A DNA stretch of 64,000 nt from Streptococcus mitis bv. 2 str. SK95. GTDB taxonomy: Bacteria > Bacillota > Bacilli > Lactobacillales > Streptococcaceae. The stretch lies in assembly GCF_000222705.1 (NCBI RefSeq), contig NZ_AFUB01000011.1, positions 62,001 to 126,000 on the forward strand, in the 5' to 3' direction. The position numbers were made by a program, and so were the translations under genes. The notes beneath the pieces are model-generated. The model saw only the letters and a program-made list of their open reading frames with translations, had not been told where the DNA came from and searched no databases. Each line of letters opens with the position of its first letter. The first letter of the stretch is position 1. Shown piece after piece: positions 37,082-48,566 of the stretch.

Positions 37082-39355
37082 TTATGAGGGGATGGTGATG
37101 GAGGATTGTGTGAGATCGACTGTTAAGTGATAGTCTGTATTATCACGGACAGTGATTTCAAAGTCTGTTGTATAGAGGACAAGGCGAAGTGTGTCACCTT
37201 TTTTCAGCTTGTAAATCGTAGGTTGTAGGGCAAGTTGGATTTCCATCCATTTTTCAGCTTCTATGCTCTCAACAGTTAGTAAATCATTTCGATTTTGTAA
37301 ATTAAGGTAGCCTTTGGTGATAACACGTTGAACACTTGGATTGAATGGCAGTTCGCAGAGATTTTCTAACATGTGGTAGCGACCGTTGTCAATGGTTCTA
37401 GCACTTAAAACAGCTGGATAAGGCTGCAGATATTTCTTTTGTCCAAGTTCTAGCAGTTGAGCAGACAATAAGCCCTTGTTTGTACTTGATTTGACACGAA
37501 GTTTCAGCTCCACTCGACCATTTAAGTGAATATCTTGAGTTACTGGAAGGTCAATGGTGATCTGATTAGCTTTTCCTTGGTAAAGTTCTGTGTTGAAAGT
37601 CTGGTAAGTCTTACCATAACGATCAAAATCATCTTGATCATACTGGTTTTGAATCACTTTTTCTTCAGTTCCAAGTGAGAAGGTATGCAGTTCATCTTGC
37701 TTGCCAAAGTCATCAAGGCACTGCCATGTTTGAGGTACAGTATTGTCTTGCCAGATAACAGTAGGAGGTTGATAGCTTGAGTCAAGTCCTAACAGTTTCT
37801 TACTTAACAAGGCATTCATGGACTCACGGAAGTCAATTGACTGCCAGTTATTCATATAAACATGAGCCCCATGATGGAAAAATAGGTGCTTATTGATATG
37901 AGCTGGAAGGGTATGAAACATCTGGTAAACATGAAGAGGTTTGACGTTCCAATCCTGAGAACCATGCGTAAAGACGACCTCGGCTTTAACCTTGTGAGCA
38001 TTGAGTAGATAGTTGCGGTCATGCCAAAATTGATTGTAGTCACCAGTCTTGCGATCTAATTGTTCTTTTACCTTCTCTAAGTCTGCCTGATGAGCTTCAT
38101 TACCACGAATATAATCACCAGCTAGGAGATTACGGGAGTAGGTCAATTCAGCAAGTGAGTCAAAATCCTCACCTGGATAACCACCAGGGCTGGTTACCAG
38201 ACCATTTTCACGATAGTAGTTATACCAAGAGGAAATACCTGCTTCAGCGATAATCACTTCTAAACCATCAACACCAGTTGTCGCGAGACCATTGGACATG
38301 GTACCTAGATAGGAAATTCCTGTTGTTGCGACTTTCCCGTTTGACCAGTCAGCCTTGACTTGACGTTTGCGCGTGTGGTCCGTGAAAGCACGACAACGAC
38401 CATTAAGCCAGTCAATCACGTTTTTATATGCTTCAATTTGATGGTAGTCCCCATTAGTCATGAGACCTTGGGAATCTCTGGTACCAACACCCGATACATA
38501 GAGATTGGCAAATCCTCGTGGGAGGAAGTAGTCATTGAGGGTGTATGAGCTATTGATATGAGCTAACTTTTCTTCAGCTTTTGAGACGACTTCAGTTTGG
38601 CCGAGAGGCTCGACTAAATTCAGCTTAGGCTCCTCAAGCTCAATGGTGTGGGCAGGTTTGACCTCAAGCTCTCCTTCCATTTTGTAGAGAGCCTTGTCGC
38701 TGGCTTTATCATTGGTGCCTTGGTGATAAGGACTGGCAGTCATAAGAGCAGGGACTTGTCCATCATAACGTGGACGAATAATGCTGACCTTGACTAAATC
38801 AGGGAGTCCGTCTTTATCAGTATCCACACGACTCTCGACATACACGACTTCACGAATGACATCGTGAGTAGAGAAGGTTGCCAAGCTCTTACCGTTAAAG
38901 TAGTGGTAGTGATTATCTTCTGAAATGAGTCCATCACTAACAAGCTGGTCGATGAGGGTATTTCCCTTTTTGGTTCGAGTGTTGAGTAAATGGTAAAGAT
39001 TTTCAATCAAATCTCCGTAAATAATAGGAAATCCAGTCTCCTTACGAAATAGTTCGGCATCCTCAAAATCAACAAGATAGCTGAATCCTAAAAGTTGAAA
39101 AACTACCGTATAGAAAATATCAGCAGTCAACTCTTTATCAGACTGAAAGAAGCTCAAAAGGTCCGTTTCTCTATCTGCAGCTAGGGTAGATAGAGCATAA
39201 TCGGTGTTCGCATAAGTGAAAAAACTCCAGCGGACAAATTGTTCAAGTTGTTTTTTTGATGCTTGTTCTGGTACCAGCTTCAAACCAAGCTGAGATAACT
39301 CGCGCAAAATTTGTGAATGAGAAACGGGCAAGTAGCTGAATTGATTAAAACGCAT
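37082..39355 (-). CDS. pepX: Xaa-Pro dipeptidyl-peptidase PepX
   Basis: A 757-residue S15 serine peptidase that releases N-terminal X-Pro dipeptides. It has an N-terminal helical dimerisation domain, then the alpha/beta-hydrolase core with the nucleophile in [15 protein letters not shown]. The aspartate region [11 protein letters not shown] and histidine region [10 protein letters not shown] follow, then a C-terminal jelly-roll. It is cytoplasmic, and reverse-strand with its promoter region facing dnaE. RBS is GGAGAGCGCC before the ATG. Confidence 0.96.
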   Translation of the reverse strand: MRFNQFSYLPVSHSQILRELSQLGLKLVPEQASKKQLEQFVRWSFFTYANTDYALSTLAADRETDLLSFFQSDKELTADIFYTVVFQLLGFSYLVDFEDAELFRKETGFPIIYGDLIENLYHLLNTRTKKGNTLIDQLVSDGLISEDNHYHYFNGKSLATFSTHDVIREVVYVESRVDTDKDGLPDLVKVSIIRPRYDGQVPALMTASPYHQGTNDKASDKALYKMEGELEVKPAHTIELEEPKLNLVEPLGQTEVVSKAEEKLAHINSSYTLNDYFLPRGFANLYVSGVGTRDSQGLMTNGDYHQIEAYKNVIDWLNGRCRAFTDHTRKRQVKADWSNGKVATTGISYLGTMSNGLATTGVDGLEVIIAEAGISSWYNYYRENGLVTSPGGYPGEDFDSLAELTYSRNLLAGDYIRGNEAHQADLEKVKEQLDRKTGDYNQFWHDRNYLLNAHKVKAEVVFTHGSQDWNVKPLHVYQMFHTLPAHINKHLFFHHGAHVYMNNWQSIDFRESMNALLSKKLLGLDSSYQPPTVIWQDNTVPQTWQCLDDFGKQDELHTFSLGTEEKVIQNQYDQDDFDRYGKTYQTFNTELYQGKANQITIDLPVTQDIHLNGRVELKLRVKSSTNKGLLSAQLLELGQKKYLQPYPAVLSARTIDNGRYHMLENLCELPFNPSVQRVITKGYLNLQNRNDLLTVESIEAEKWMEIQLALQPTIYKLKKGDTLRLVLYTTDFEITVRDNTDYHLTVDLTQSSITIPS

Positions 39356-39481
39356 GGCGCTCTCCTTTGAAAATATTCTAAATTTAGTATATCAAAAATA
39401 AGGTAAAAAAGATATTGTTGACCTGTGATGAAGTCACTTTAAAAGGAATGGTCTTATACCTTTTCATTCTAGTTTTTAAAA

Positions 39482-39490
39482 TGGTATAAT
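39482..39490 (+). promoter_or_regulatory. Extended -10 promoter of dnaE
   Basis: TGGTATAAT, 31 bases before the dnaE ATG. Confidence 0.7.
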
Positions 39491-39521
39491 AGTACTATAT
39501 ATAAAGCAAGGGGGAGATGGA

Positions 39522-42500
39522 ATGATTGCACAACTCGACACCAAGACTGTTTACAGTTTTATGGAAAGTGTGGTTTCGATTGAAAAATACGTACAAACAG
39601 CTAAAGAATACGGCTATTCTCACCTTGCTATCATGGATGTGGATAATCTCTATGGAGCCTATCACTTTTTAGAAGTGACTCGTAAGCAGGGCATCCAACC
39701 TTTAATTGGTCTTGAAATGAACTTGATTATAGACGAGAAGGCGCTTTCTTTCCGTTTTCTAGCCTTATCCACTAAAGGTTATCAAGAGTTGATGAAGTTA
39801 TCCACTTTAAAAATGACTGGACGGAAAAATTGGTCTGACTTCACCTCCCACCTCGAAGATGTTGCCGTTATTGTTCCTTATTTTGATGGAATCGAACAGC
39901 TGGATTTGGGGCATGATTATTTTATCGGTGTCAGTCCAGATACTCCTCAAGAAGTCTTTACCAGACCCATTCTTCCACTCTATCAAGTCAACTCTTTTGA
40001 AAAAGAAGATATACAAGTTTTGCAAATCTTGTCGGCAGTCAAGGACAATGTCAGTCTTAGGGAAGTGGATGTGCATTCACAACAAGGGATTTTTTTACCT
40101 GCCTCAGATTTAGAAGCTCGGTTTAAAAATCGCTTCTCTCAGGCACTTGCCAATCTTCAAGGTTTGATAGAGAATGTTAGATACCAACTTGATCCAAGTT
40201 TAAAACTCCCTCGCTTTAATCCTGAAAGACCAGCGGTGGAAGAGCTTCGAGCAAGAGCTGAGCAAGGCTTGAGTGACAAGGGGCTAACCTCAATTATCTA
40301 TCGTGAGCGACTGAATGAAGAGTTGGCTGTGATTCATGATATGGGCTTTGACGACTATTTCCTTGTAGTTTGGGATTTGCTCCGTTTTGGACGCTCCCAA
40401 GGCTACTATATGGGAATGGGGCGCGGTTCTGCGGTTGGTAGTCTGGTGGCCTACTCACTCGATATCACAGGAATTGACCCGGTTGAAAAGGACTTGATTT
40501 TCGAGCGCTTTTTAAATCGTGAGCGTTACACCATGCCCGATATCGATATTGACATTCCAGACCTTTATAGACCAGAGTTCATTCGTTATGTTCGTGATCG
40601 CTATGGCAGTCAACACGTGGCGCAGATTGTCACTTATTCGACCTTTGGAGCAAAACAGGCAATTCGTGATGTTTTCAAACGCTATGGCGTTCCAGAGTAC
40701 GAATTAACAAATATTACGAAAAAAATCAGTTTCCGAGATACGCTAACGACGGCCTATGAAAAGAATTTGCAATTTAGGCAGGTCATCAATAGTAAGATTG
40801 AATACCAAAAAGCTTTTGAGATTGCTCGAAAGATTGAAGGTTATCCACGTCAGACCTCTATCCATGCAGCCGGAGTCGTTATGAGCGACCAGGACTTGAC
40901 GGACTATATTCCGCTCAAATACGGTGAAGATATGCTCATCACCCAGTATGATGCTCATGGTGTTGAAGCTAATGGTCTTTTAAAAATGGATTTCCTAGGT
41001 CTGCGTAACCTAACTTTTGTCCAAAAAATGCAGGAATTACTAGCTGAGTCAGAAGGTATTCATCTGAAAATCGAAGAGATTGATTTGGAAGACAAAGAAA
41101 CTCTGGCCCTTTTTGCTTCTGGAAATACTAAAGGTATTTTCCAATTTGAACAACCAGGAGCCATTCGACTCTTGAAACGAGTCAAGCCGCAAGTTTTCGA
41201 AGAAGTGGTGGCAACGACATCCCTCAACAGACCAGGTGCTAGTGATTATATCGATAATTTTGTGGCTCGAAAGCACGGCAAAGAAAAGGTGACGGTGCTG
41301 GATCCTGCCTTGGAAGACATCCTTTCATCAACCTACGGTATCATGCTCTATCAAGAGCAAGTCATGCAGGTGGCTCAGCACTTTGGAGGTTTCAGCCTTG
41401 GCAAAGCCGATATCCTCAGACGAGCCATGGGTAAGAAAAATGCTAAAGAGATGCATTTGATGAAGGAAGATTTTATCACAGGGGCTATGAAACTTGGGCA
41501 TTCAGAAGAAAAAGCCAACCAAGTTTTTGCAGTGATGGAAAAGTTTGCGGGCTACGGATTTAACAGATCCCACGCCTATGCCTACTCAGCCCTGGCTTTC
41601 CAGCTAGCTTATTTCAAGACGCACTATCCTGCTATTTTCTTTCAAGTCATGTTGAATTATTCAAGCAGTGATTACATTGTGGATGCATTGCAGATGGGCT
41701 TTGAAGTAGCTCAATTAGCAATCAACACTATTCCCTATCATGATAAGATTGCACAGAAGAAAATCTATCTTGGTCTAAAAGCCATTAAGGGCATGCCAAG
41801 AGATTTGTCTTACTGGATTATTGAAAATCGTCCCTTCTTAAGCATTGAAGATTTTGTCACACGTCTTCCCAAGAATTACAAGAAACTGTCGCTTCTGACG
41901 CCTTTGGTTGAACTGGGGCTTTTTGATGACTTTGACAAGAATCGCCAGAAAATCTTAGTCAACCTACCAAACCTATTTGTTTTTGTTGAGGAGTTGGGTG
42001 GTCTCTTTGCAGATGCAAGTTATAGTTGGACTGAAGCTGATGATTTTACTGAGGCAGAGAAATTTTACAAAGAGCAGGAACTGATTGGAGTTGGAATCAG
42101 TGCCCATCCTCTACAAACTCTTGCCAAACAAGCTTTATATCCAACAACGTCCATCGTTAATCTCACTGAGGGGAGTCAAGCAACTCTTCTAGTTGAAGTG
42201 CAAAAACTAAAAGTCATTCGAACTAAGAAAGGCGAGAGTATGGCCTTTCTACAGGTTCATGACAGTAAGTCTAGGCTGGATGTAACTGTATTTTCTGACC
42301 AATATCGAAAATTCGCTTCTATCTTGTTCGAAGGAAAATTCTACTATATCAATGGCAAGGTTCAATCCCGAGATGGTCGTCTGCAAATGATTGCACAAGA
42401 TTTGAAAGAAGCAGTCGCTGAACGATTCTGGATTCAAGTTAAAAATCACGACAACGATAGAGAGATTTCAAATATCTTGGAACAATATAAAGGCTCTATT

Positions 42501-42623
42501 CCTGTTATTATCAGGTATGTAGAGGAAGAAAAAACAATTGTTTCCTCCCAACATTTTGTAAAAAAAGATACACTTTTACAGGAAAAATTAGAGGGAATTA
42601 CTATGAAAACGATTTATCGCTAA
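39522..42623 (+). CDS. dnaE: DNA polymerase III subunit alpha (DnaE)
   Basis: A 1033-residue DnaE, the error-prone replicative polymerase that extends RNA primers in Firmicutes. The polymerase active site is intact: GMGRGSAVGSLVAY and PDIDIDIPD, then the YGIMLYQEQVMQ and GYGFNRSHAYAYS segments. A helix-hairpin-helix region and C-terminal OB fold follow. The N-terminal PHP domain has lost the HxH metal ligands (MIAQLDTKTVYSFME), as is usual in streptococci, so no proofreading is expected. It is shorter than E. coli alpha by over 100 residues. Confidence 0.95.
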   Translation: MIAQLDTKTVYSFMESVVSIEKYVQTAKEYGYSHLAIMDVDNLYGAYHFLEVTRKQGIQPLIGLEMNLIIDEKALSFRFLALSTKGYQELMKLSTLKMTGRKNWSDFTSHLEDVAVIVPYFDGIEQLDLGHDYFIGVSPDTPQEVFTRPILPLYQVNSFEKEDIQVLQILSAVKDNVSLREVDVHSQQGIFLPASDLEARFKNRFSQALANLQGLIENVRYQLDPSLKLPRFNPERPAVEELRARAEQGLSDKGLTSIIYRERLNEELAVIHDMGFDDYFLVVWDLLRFGRSQGYYMGMGRGSAVGSLVAYSLDITGIDPVEKDLIFERFLNRERYTMPDIDIDIPDLYRPEFIRYVRDRYGSQHVAQIVTYSTFGAKQAIRDVFKRYGVPEYELTNITKKISFRDTLTTAYEKNLQFRQVINSKIEYQKAFEIARKIEGYPRQTSIHAAGVVMSDQDLTDYIPLKYGEDMLITQYDAHGVEANGLLKMDFLGLRNLTFVQKMQELLAESEGIHLKIEEIDLEDKETLALFASGNTKGIFQFEQPGAIRLLKRVKPQVFEEVVATTSLNRPGASDYIDNFVARKHGKEKVTVLDPALEDILSSTYGIMLYQEQVMQVAQHFGGFSLGKADILRRAMGKKNAKEMHLMKEDFITGAMKLGHSEEKANQVFAVMEKFAGYGFNRSHAYAYSALAFQLAYFKTHYPAIFFQVMLNYSSSDYIVDALQMGFEVAQLAINTIPYHDKIAQKKIYLGLKAIKGMPRDLSYWIIENRPFLSIEDFVTRLPKNYKKLSLLTPLVELGLFDDFDKNRQKILVNLPNLFVFVEELGGLFADASYSWTEADDFTEAEKFYKEQELIGVGISAHPLQTLAKQALYPTTSIVNLTEGSQATLLVEVQKLKVIRTKKGESMAFLQVHDSKSRLDVTVFSDQYRKFASILFEGKFYYINGKVQSRDGRLQMIAQDLKEAVAERFWIQVKNHDNDREISNILEQYKGSIPVIIRYVEEEKTIVSSQHFVKKDTLLQEKLEGITMKTIYR

Positions 42624-42658
42624 AAATACGAAAAATAGAAGAATTTTCAAATGAAATG

Positions 42659-42667
42659 TGGTATAAT
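42659..42667 (+). promoter_or_regulatory. Extended -10 promoter of pfkA
   Basis: TGGTATAAT, 36 bases before pfkA. Confidence 0.7.
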
Positions 42668-42682
42668 CAATAAGAATGTTAA

Positions 42683-43710
<1,028 letters not shown>

Positions 43711-43726
43711 TCAACTTTAACTAATC

Positions 43727-43735
43727 TGGTAAAAT
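43727..43735 (+). promoter_or_regulatory. Possible extended -10 promoter of pyk
   Basis: TGGTAAAAT, 40 bases before pyk. A small TGACC/GGTCA inverted repeat lies just after it at the expected start-site region and could be an operator or 5' hairpin. Confidence 0.45.
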
Positions 43736-43774
43736 GACCATAAAAGGTCAAATTATATAAAGGAGTCACAAATC

Positions 43775-45280
43775 ATGAATAAACGTGTAAAAATCGTTGC
43801 AACTTTGGGTCCTGCGGTAGAAATCCGTGGTGGTAAAAAATTCGGTGATGACGGATACTGGGGTGAAAAACTTGACGTTGAAGCTTCAGCAAAAAACATT
43901 GCTAAATTGATTGAAGCAGGAGCTAACACTTTCCGTTTCAACTTCTCACACGGTGACCACCAAGAACAAGGTGAACGTATGGCAACTGTTAAACTTGCAG
44001 AAAAACTTGCAGGTAAAAAAGTTGGTTTCCTTCTTGATACTAAAGGACCAGAAATCCGTACAGAATTGTTTGAAGGTGAAGCTAAAGAGTACTCATACAA
44101 AACGGGTGAAAAAATCCGTGTTGCAACTAAACAAGGAATCAAATCAACTCGTGAAGTGATTGCTTTGAACGTTGCGGGTGCTCTTGATATCTACGACGAT
44201 GTTGAAGTTGGTCGTCAAGTATTGGTTGACGATGGTAAACTTGGTCTTCGCGTTGTTGCTAAAGACGATGCAACTCGTGAATTTGAAGTTGAAGTTGAAA
44301 ATGACGGAATTATCGCTAAACAAAAAGGTGTAAACATCCCTAACACTAAAATTCCTTTCCCAGCACTTGCTGAACGTGATAACGATGATATCCGTTTCGG
44401 TCTTGAGCAAGGTATTAACTTCATCGCGATCTCATTCGTACGTACTGCAAAAGACGTGAATGAAGTTCGTGCAATCTGTGAAGAAACTGGAAACGGGCAT
44501 GTTCAATTGTTCGCTAAAATCGAAAACCAACAAGGTATCGACAACTTGGATGAAATCATCGAAGCTGCTGACGGTATCATGATTGCTCGTGGTGACATGG
44601 GTATTGAAGTACCATTTGAAATGGTTCCAGTTTACCAAAAAATGATTATCACTAAAGTTAACGCAGCTGGTAAAGTTGTTATCACAGCAACAAACATGCT
44701 TGAAACTATGACTGAAAAACCACGTGCCACTCGTTCAGAAGTATCAGACGTATTTAACGCTGTTATCGACGGAACTGACGCAACAATGCTTTCAGGTGAG
44801 TCTGCAAATGGTAAATACCCACTTGAGTCAGTTACAACAATGGCTACAATTGACAAGAACGCTCAAACTCTTCTTAACGAATACGGACGTTTGAACTCAG
44901 ATACTTTCGAACGTAACTCTAAGACAGAAGTTATGGCTTCAGCAGTTAAAGATGCAACAAACTCAATGGACATCAAATTGGTTGTAACTCTTACTAAGAC
45001 TGGTCACACTGCACGTTTGATCTCTAAATACCGTCCAAATGCTGATATCTTGGCATTGACATTTGACGAATTGACAGAACGTGGATTGATGTTGAACTGG
45101 GGTGTTATCCCAATGTTGACAGATGCTCCATCATCAACTGACGATATGTTCGAAATTGCTGAACGTAAAGCAGTTGAAGCAGGTCTTGTACAATCTGGTG
45201 ACGATATCGTTATCGTTGCAGGTGTACCGCTTGGAGAAGCTGTCCGTACAAACACGATGCGTATCCGTACAGTACGTTAA
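43775..45280 (+). CDS. pyk: Pyruvate kinase
   Basis: A 501-residue pyruvate kinase that makes pyruvate and ATP from PEP. It has KIVATLGPA at the N-terminus, FRFNFSHGDH, the catalytic/metal segment MIARGDMGIEVP, and TNMLETM with the K+/Mg2+ site region. A C-terminal allosteric domain ends RTVR. RBS AAAGGAG. It is next to pfkA, the standard lactic-acid-bacterial arrangement. Confidence 0.97.
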   Translation: MNKRVKIVATLGPAVEIRGGKKFGDDGYWGEKLDVEASAKNIAKLIEAGANTFRFNFSHGDHQEQGERMATVKLAEKLAGKKVGFLLDTKGPEIRTELFEGEAKEYSYKTGEKIRVATKQGIKSTREVIALNVAGALDIYDDVEVGRQVLVDDGKLGLRVVAKDDATREFEVEVENDGIIAKQKGVNIPNTKIPFPALAERDNDDIRFGLEQGINFIAISFVRTAKDVNEVRAICEETGNGHVQLFAKIENQQGIDNLDEIIEAADGIMIARGDMGIEVPFEMVPVYQKMIITKVNAAGKVVITATNMLETMTEKPRATRSEVSDVFNAVIDGTDATMLSGESANGKYPLESVTTMATIDKNAQTLLNEYGRLNSDTFERNSKTEVMASAVKDATNSMDIKLVVTLTKTGHTARLISKYRPNADILALTFDELTERGLMLNWGVIPMLTDAPSSTDDMFEIAERKAVEAGLVQSGDDIVIVAGVPLGEAVRTNTMRIRTVR

Positions 45281-45295
45281 TCTAAACTTTTAAAA

Positions 45296-45339
45296 GCCTA
45301 TCATACCAAGCTTTTGTGCTTGTATGATGGGTCTTTTTT
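45296..45339 (+). terminator. Terminator of pfkA-pyk
   Basis: CCTATCATACCAAGC pairs with GCTTGTATGATGGG around TTTTGT, then a T-run. Confidence 0.88.
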
Positions 45340-45403
45340 CTATTTTAGAAGATAAAAAGAGAGAGATTTTTATTAAACAGAAATGGGAAAAATAGGAGAA
45401 CTA

Positions 45404-45412
45404 TGGTATAAT
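45404..45412 (+). promoter_or_regulatory. Extended -10 promoter of murA
   Basis: TGGTATAAT about 43 bases before the murA ATG. Confidence 0.65.
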
Positions 45413-45454
45413 AGAACGTAGAGACCTTTTTAGTAAATTTTGAAAGAGTATAAC

Positions 45455-46714
45455 ATGAGAAAAATTGTCATCAATGGTGGACATCCATTGCAAGGTGAGA
45501 TCACCATTAGCGGTGCTAAGAATAGTGTTGTAGCATTAATCCCTGCTATTATACTGGCAGATGATGTTGTCACTTTGGATTGTGTCCCAGATATTTCAGA
45601 CGTTGCTAGTCTTGTAGAGATTATGGAAATCATGGGAGCGAAAGTAAAACGCTATGATGATGTTTTGGAGATTGATCCGAGAGGTGTTCAAAACATTCCT
45701 ATGCCTTATGGTAAGATTAATAGCCTTCGTGCTTCTTATTATTTCTATGGAAGTCTGTTAGGTCGCTTTGGTGAAGCAACAGTTGGACTTCCTGGTGGAT
45801 GTGATTTGGGACCTCGTCCGATTGACCTTCACTTAAAAGCTTTTGAAGCCATGGGAGCTAAGGTGAGCTATGAGGGAGACAATATGAATTTGTCTGCTCA
45901 GGGTAAGGGACTTCACGGCGCAAGTATCTACATGGATACTGTCAGCGTTGGTGCAACTATTAACACCATGATTGCTGCAGTAAAAGCTAAGGGACGTACT
46001 GTCATTGAAAATGCGGCCCGTGAACCAGAAATCATCGATGTGGCTACCCTTTTGAATAACATGGGGGCTCACATTCGTGGTGCAGGGACTGATATTATCA
46101 TCATTGATGGTGTCGAGCAACTTCATGGGACGCGTCACCAAGTAATCCCAGACCGTATCGAAGCTGGAACCTATATTTCACTTGCTGCAGCGGTAGGAAA
46201 AGGAATTCGTATTAACAACGTTCTCTATGAACACTTAGAAGGCTTTATCGCCAAACTAGAGGAAATGGGCGTTCGTATGACAGTCTCTGAGGATTGTATC
46301 TTCGTTGAAGAACAGTCTGATTTGAAGGCCATCAATATCAAAACAGCTCCCTATCCAGGGTTTGCAACCGATTTGCAACAGCCTATTACGCCACTTTTAC
46401 TAACTGCTCAAGGTCGTGGTACCATTATTGACACCATTTACGAAAAACGTGTCAACCATGTTTTTGAGTTAGCAAAAATGGATGCGGATATTACGACTAC
46501 AAATGACCATATTTTCTACACTGGTGGGCGTGTTCTACATGGTGCCAAGGTGAAAGCTACAGACTTGCGAGCTGGTGCTGCACTTGTCATCGCTGGATTG
46601 ATGGCTCAAGGCCAGACTGAAATTACAAATATTGAGTTTATCCTTCGTGGTTACTCAGATATTATTGAAAAATTGCGTAGTCTTGGAGCGGACATTACAC
46701 TTGTTGAAGACTAA
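45455..46714 (+). CDS. murA: UDP-N-acetylglucosamine 1-carboxyvinyltransferase (MurA paralogue)
   Basis: A 419-residue MurA enolpyruvyl transferase, the first committed step of peptidoglycan synthesis. Substrate residues in ISGAKNSV are present, and the active-site cysteine is in [16 protein letters not shown] (about residue 116). Streptococci have two MurA copies; this one is the copy followed by a GNAT and map. The ATG at 45455 is preferred; the in-frame TTG five codons upstream overlaps the RBS region. Confidence 0.93.
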   Translation: MRKIVINGGHPLQGEITISGAKNSVVALIPAIILADDVVTLDCVPDISDVASLVEIMEIMGAKVKRYDDVLEIDPRGVQNIPMPYGKINSLRASYYFYGSLLGRFGEATVGLPGGCDLGPRPIDLHLKAFEAMGAKVSYEGDNMNLSAQGKGLHGASIYMDTVSVGATINTMIAAVKAKGRTVIENAAREPEIIDVATLLNNMGAHIRGAGTDIIIIDGVEQLHGTRHQVIPDRIEAGTYISLAAAVGKGIRINNVLYEHLEGFIAKLEEMGVRMTVSEDCIFVEEQSDLKAINIKTAPYPGFATDLQQPITPLLLTAQGRGTIIDTIYEKRVNHVFELAKMDADITTTNDHIFYTGGRVLHGAKVKATDLRAGAALVIAGLMAQGQTEITNIEFILRGYSDIIEKLRSLGADITLVED

Positions 46715-46729
46715 ACCGTTGAGGTGATT

Positions 46730-47281
46730 ATGAATATTTGGACCAAATTAGCAATGTTTTCTTTTTTTGAAACGGAGCGCTTGTATTTGCGTCCTTTCTT
46801 TTTTAGTGACAGTCAAGCGTTTTTCGAGATTGCTTCCAATCCTGAAAATCTTCAGTTTATTTTTCCCAGTCAAGCAAGTTTGGAAGAAAGTCAGTACGCA
46901 CTTGCCAACTATTTTATGAGAGCTCCTCTGGGTGTCTGGGCAATTTGTAGCCAAGACAATCAGGAAATGATTGGTTCCATCAAGTTTGAAAAAATAGACG
47001 AAATCAAAAAAGAAGCTGAAATTGGTTATTTCTTAAGAAAGGATTCTTGGTCACAAGGTTTTATGACAGAAGTAGTTACCAAACTATGTCAGCTTTCATT
47101 TGAAGAATTTGGTTTAAAACAATTATCCATTATCACTCATCTGGAGAATCAAGCTAGTCAAAAAGTAGCCTTGAAATCGGGCTTTAGTCTCTTCCGACAG
47201 TTTAAGGGGAGCGATCGCTATACACGTAAAATGAGGGACTATCTTGAATTTCGATACATAAAAGGAGAATTCAATGAGTAA
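46730..47281 (+). CDS. GNAT family N-acetyltransferase (RimJ/RimL-like)
   Basis: A 183-residue GNAT acetyltransferase. It has the ETERLYLRPF strand, then IGSIKFEKI, EIGYFLRKDSWSQGFMTEV in the acetyl-CoA site and NQASQKVALKSGF. It resembles ribosomal-protein or peptide N-acetyltransferases; the substrate is unknown. ATG 46730 follows TTGAGGTGATT. An in-frame GTG two codons upstream lies within the RBS. Its stop overlaps the next gene by eight bases. Confidence 0.88.
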   Translation: MNIWTKLAMFSFFETERLYLRPFFFSDSQAFFEIASNPENLQFIFPSQASLEESQYALANYFMRAPLGVWAICSQDNQEMIGSIKFEKIDEIKKEAEIGYFLRKDSWSQGFMTEVVTKLCQLSFEEFGLKQLSIITHLENQASQKVALKSGFSLFRQFKGSDRYTRKMRDYLEFRYIKGEFNE

Positions 47282-48551
47282 ACACCAGGAAATCTTAAGT
47301 TATCTGGAAGAGTTGCCAATTGGGAAGAGAGTTAGTGTTCGTAGTATTTCAAATCACCTAGGTGTCAGTGATGGGACGGCTTATCGTGCCATTAAAGAAG
47401 CTGAAAACCGTGGAATTGTAGAAACTCGACCTCGTAGTGGAACCATTCGTGTCAAATCTCAGAAAGTGGCTATTGAAAAACTGACCTATGCAGAGATTGC
47501 AGAAGTAACCTCATCTGAAGTTTTGGCTGGTCAAGAAGGTTTGGACAGAGAATTCAGTAAATTCTCCATTGGGGCTATGACCGAGCAGAATATCTTGTCC
47601 TATCTGAATGATGGTGGTCTTTTGATCGTAGGTGACCGTACTCGTATTCAACTTTTAGCTCTGGAAAATGAAAACGCGGTCCTTGTAACGGGTGGCTTTC
47701 ATGTGCACGAGGATGTACTAGCTCTTGCCAATAAAAAGGGTATTCCTGTCCTGAGAAGCAAGCATGATACTTTTACAGTTGCGACCATGATCAATAGAGC
47801 TTTGTCAAATGTGCAGATTAAGACAGATATTTTAACAGTTGAAAAGCTCTATCGTCCCAGTCATGAGTATGGTTTCTTAAGAGAAACGGACACAGTGAAA
47901 GATTATCTAGACTTGGTACGCAAGAATCGAAGTAGTCGTTTCCCAGTCATCAATCAGCATCAAGTGGTTGTGGGAGTTGTTACCATGCGTGATGCAGGGG
48001 ACAAATCCCCTAGCACGACGATTGATAAGGTGATGACGCGCAGTATTTTTGTGACAGGATTAGCGACCAATATTGCCAACGTCAGTCAACGGATGATAGC
48101 AGAAGACTTTGAGATGGTCCCAGTCGTGAGAAGCAATCAAACTTTGCTCGGAGTTGTAACGAGACGAGATGTCATGGATAAGATGAGCCGCTCTCAAGTT
48201 TCGGCTTTGCCGACTTTTTCAGAGCAAATCGGACAAAAGTTGTCTTATCATCACGACGAAGTTGTGATTACAGTTGAGCCCTTTATGCTTGAGAAGAACG
48301 GAGTTTTGGCAAATGGTGTTCTTGCTGAAATTTTAACTCACATGACACAGGATTTGGTGGCAAATAGCAGACGCAATCTCATTATCGAGCAGATGCTAAT
48401 TTACTTCTTACAAGCTGTTCAGATAGATGATACTTTGCGAATTCAGGCACGTATTATTCACCACACGAGACGTTCGGCTATTATTGATTATGATATTTAT
48501 CATGGTCACCAGATTGTTTCAAAAGCAAACGTTACAGTCAAAATCAATTAG
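47274..48551 (+). CDS. HTH-DRTGG-CBS-HotDog domain regulator (YtoI-like)
   Basis: A 425-residue multidomain protein. Residues 1-65 are a GntR-like winged helix (RVSVRSISNHLGVSDGTAYRAIKEA). Residues 70-185 form a DRTGG domain (VLVTGGFHVHEDVLALANKKGIPVL). Residues 190-310 are paired CBS motifs (FPVINQHQVVVGVVTMRDA and VPVVRSNQTLLGVVTRRDVMD). Residues 320-425 are a hot-dog/thioesterase-like domain. The order matches B. subtilis YtoI. It probably senses an adenine nucleotide and an acyl-type ligand; targets are unknown. Confidence 0.88.
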   Translation: MSKHQEILSYLEELPIGKRVSVRSISNHLGVSDGTAYRAIKEAENRGIVETRPRSGTIRVKSQKVAIEKLTYAEIAEVTSSEVLAGQEGLDREFSKFSIGAMTEQNILSYLNDGGLLIVGDRTRIQLLALENENAVLVTGGFHVHEDVLALANKKGIPVLRSKHDTFTVATMINRALSNVQIKTDILTVEKLYRPSHEYGFLRETDTVKDYLDLVRKNRSSRFPVINQHQVVVGVVTMRDAGDKSPSTTIDKVMTRSIFVTGLATNIANVSQRMIAEDFEMVPVVRSNQTLLGVVTRRDVMDKMSRSQVSALPTFSEQIGQKLSYHHDEVVITVEPFMLEKNGVLANGVLAEILTHMTQDLVANSRRNLIIEQMLIYFLQAVQIDDTLRIQARIIHHTRRSAIIDYDIYHGHQIVSKANVTVKIN

Positions 48552-48566
48552 AATCTAGGAGAAAAA

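Noticed and set aside
43736-43751. TGACC/GGTCA inverted repeat before pyk as a terminator of pfkA
   Set aside because: Only a 5-bp stem with no T-run; more likely an operator or start-site hairpin.
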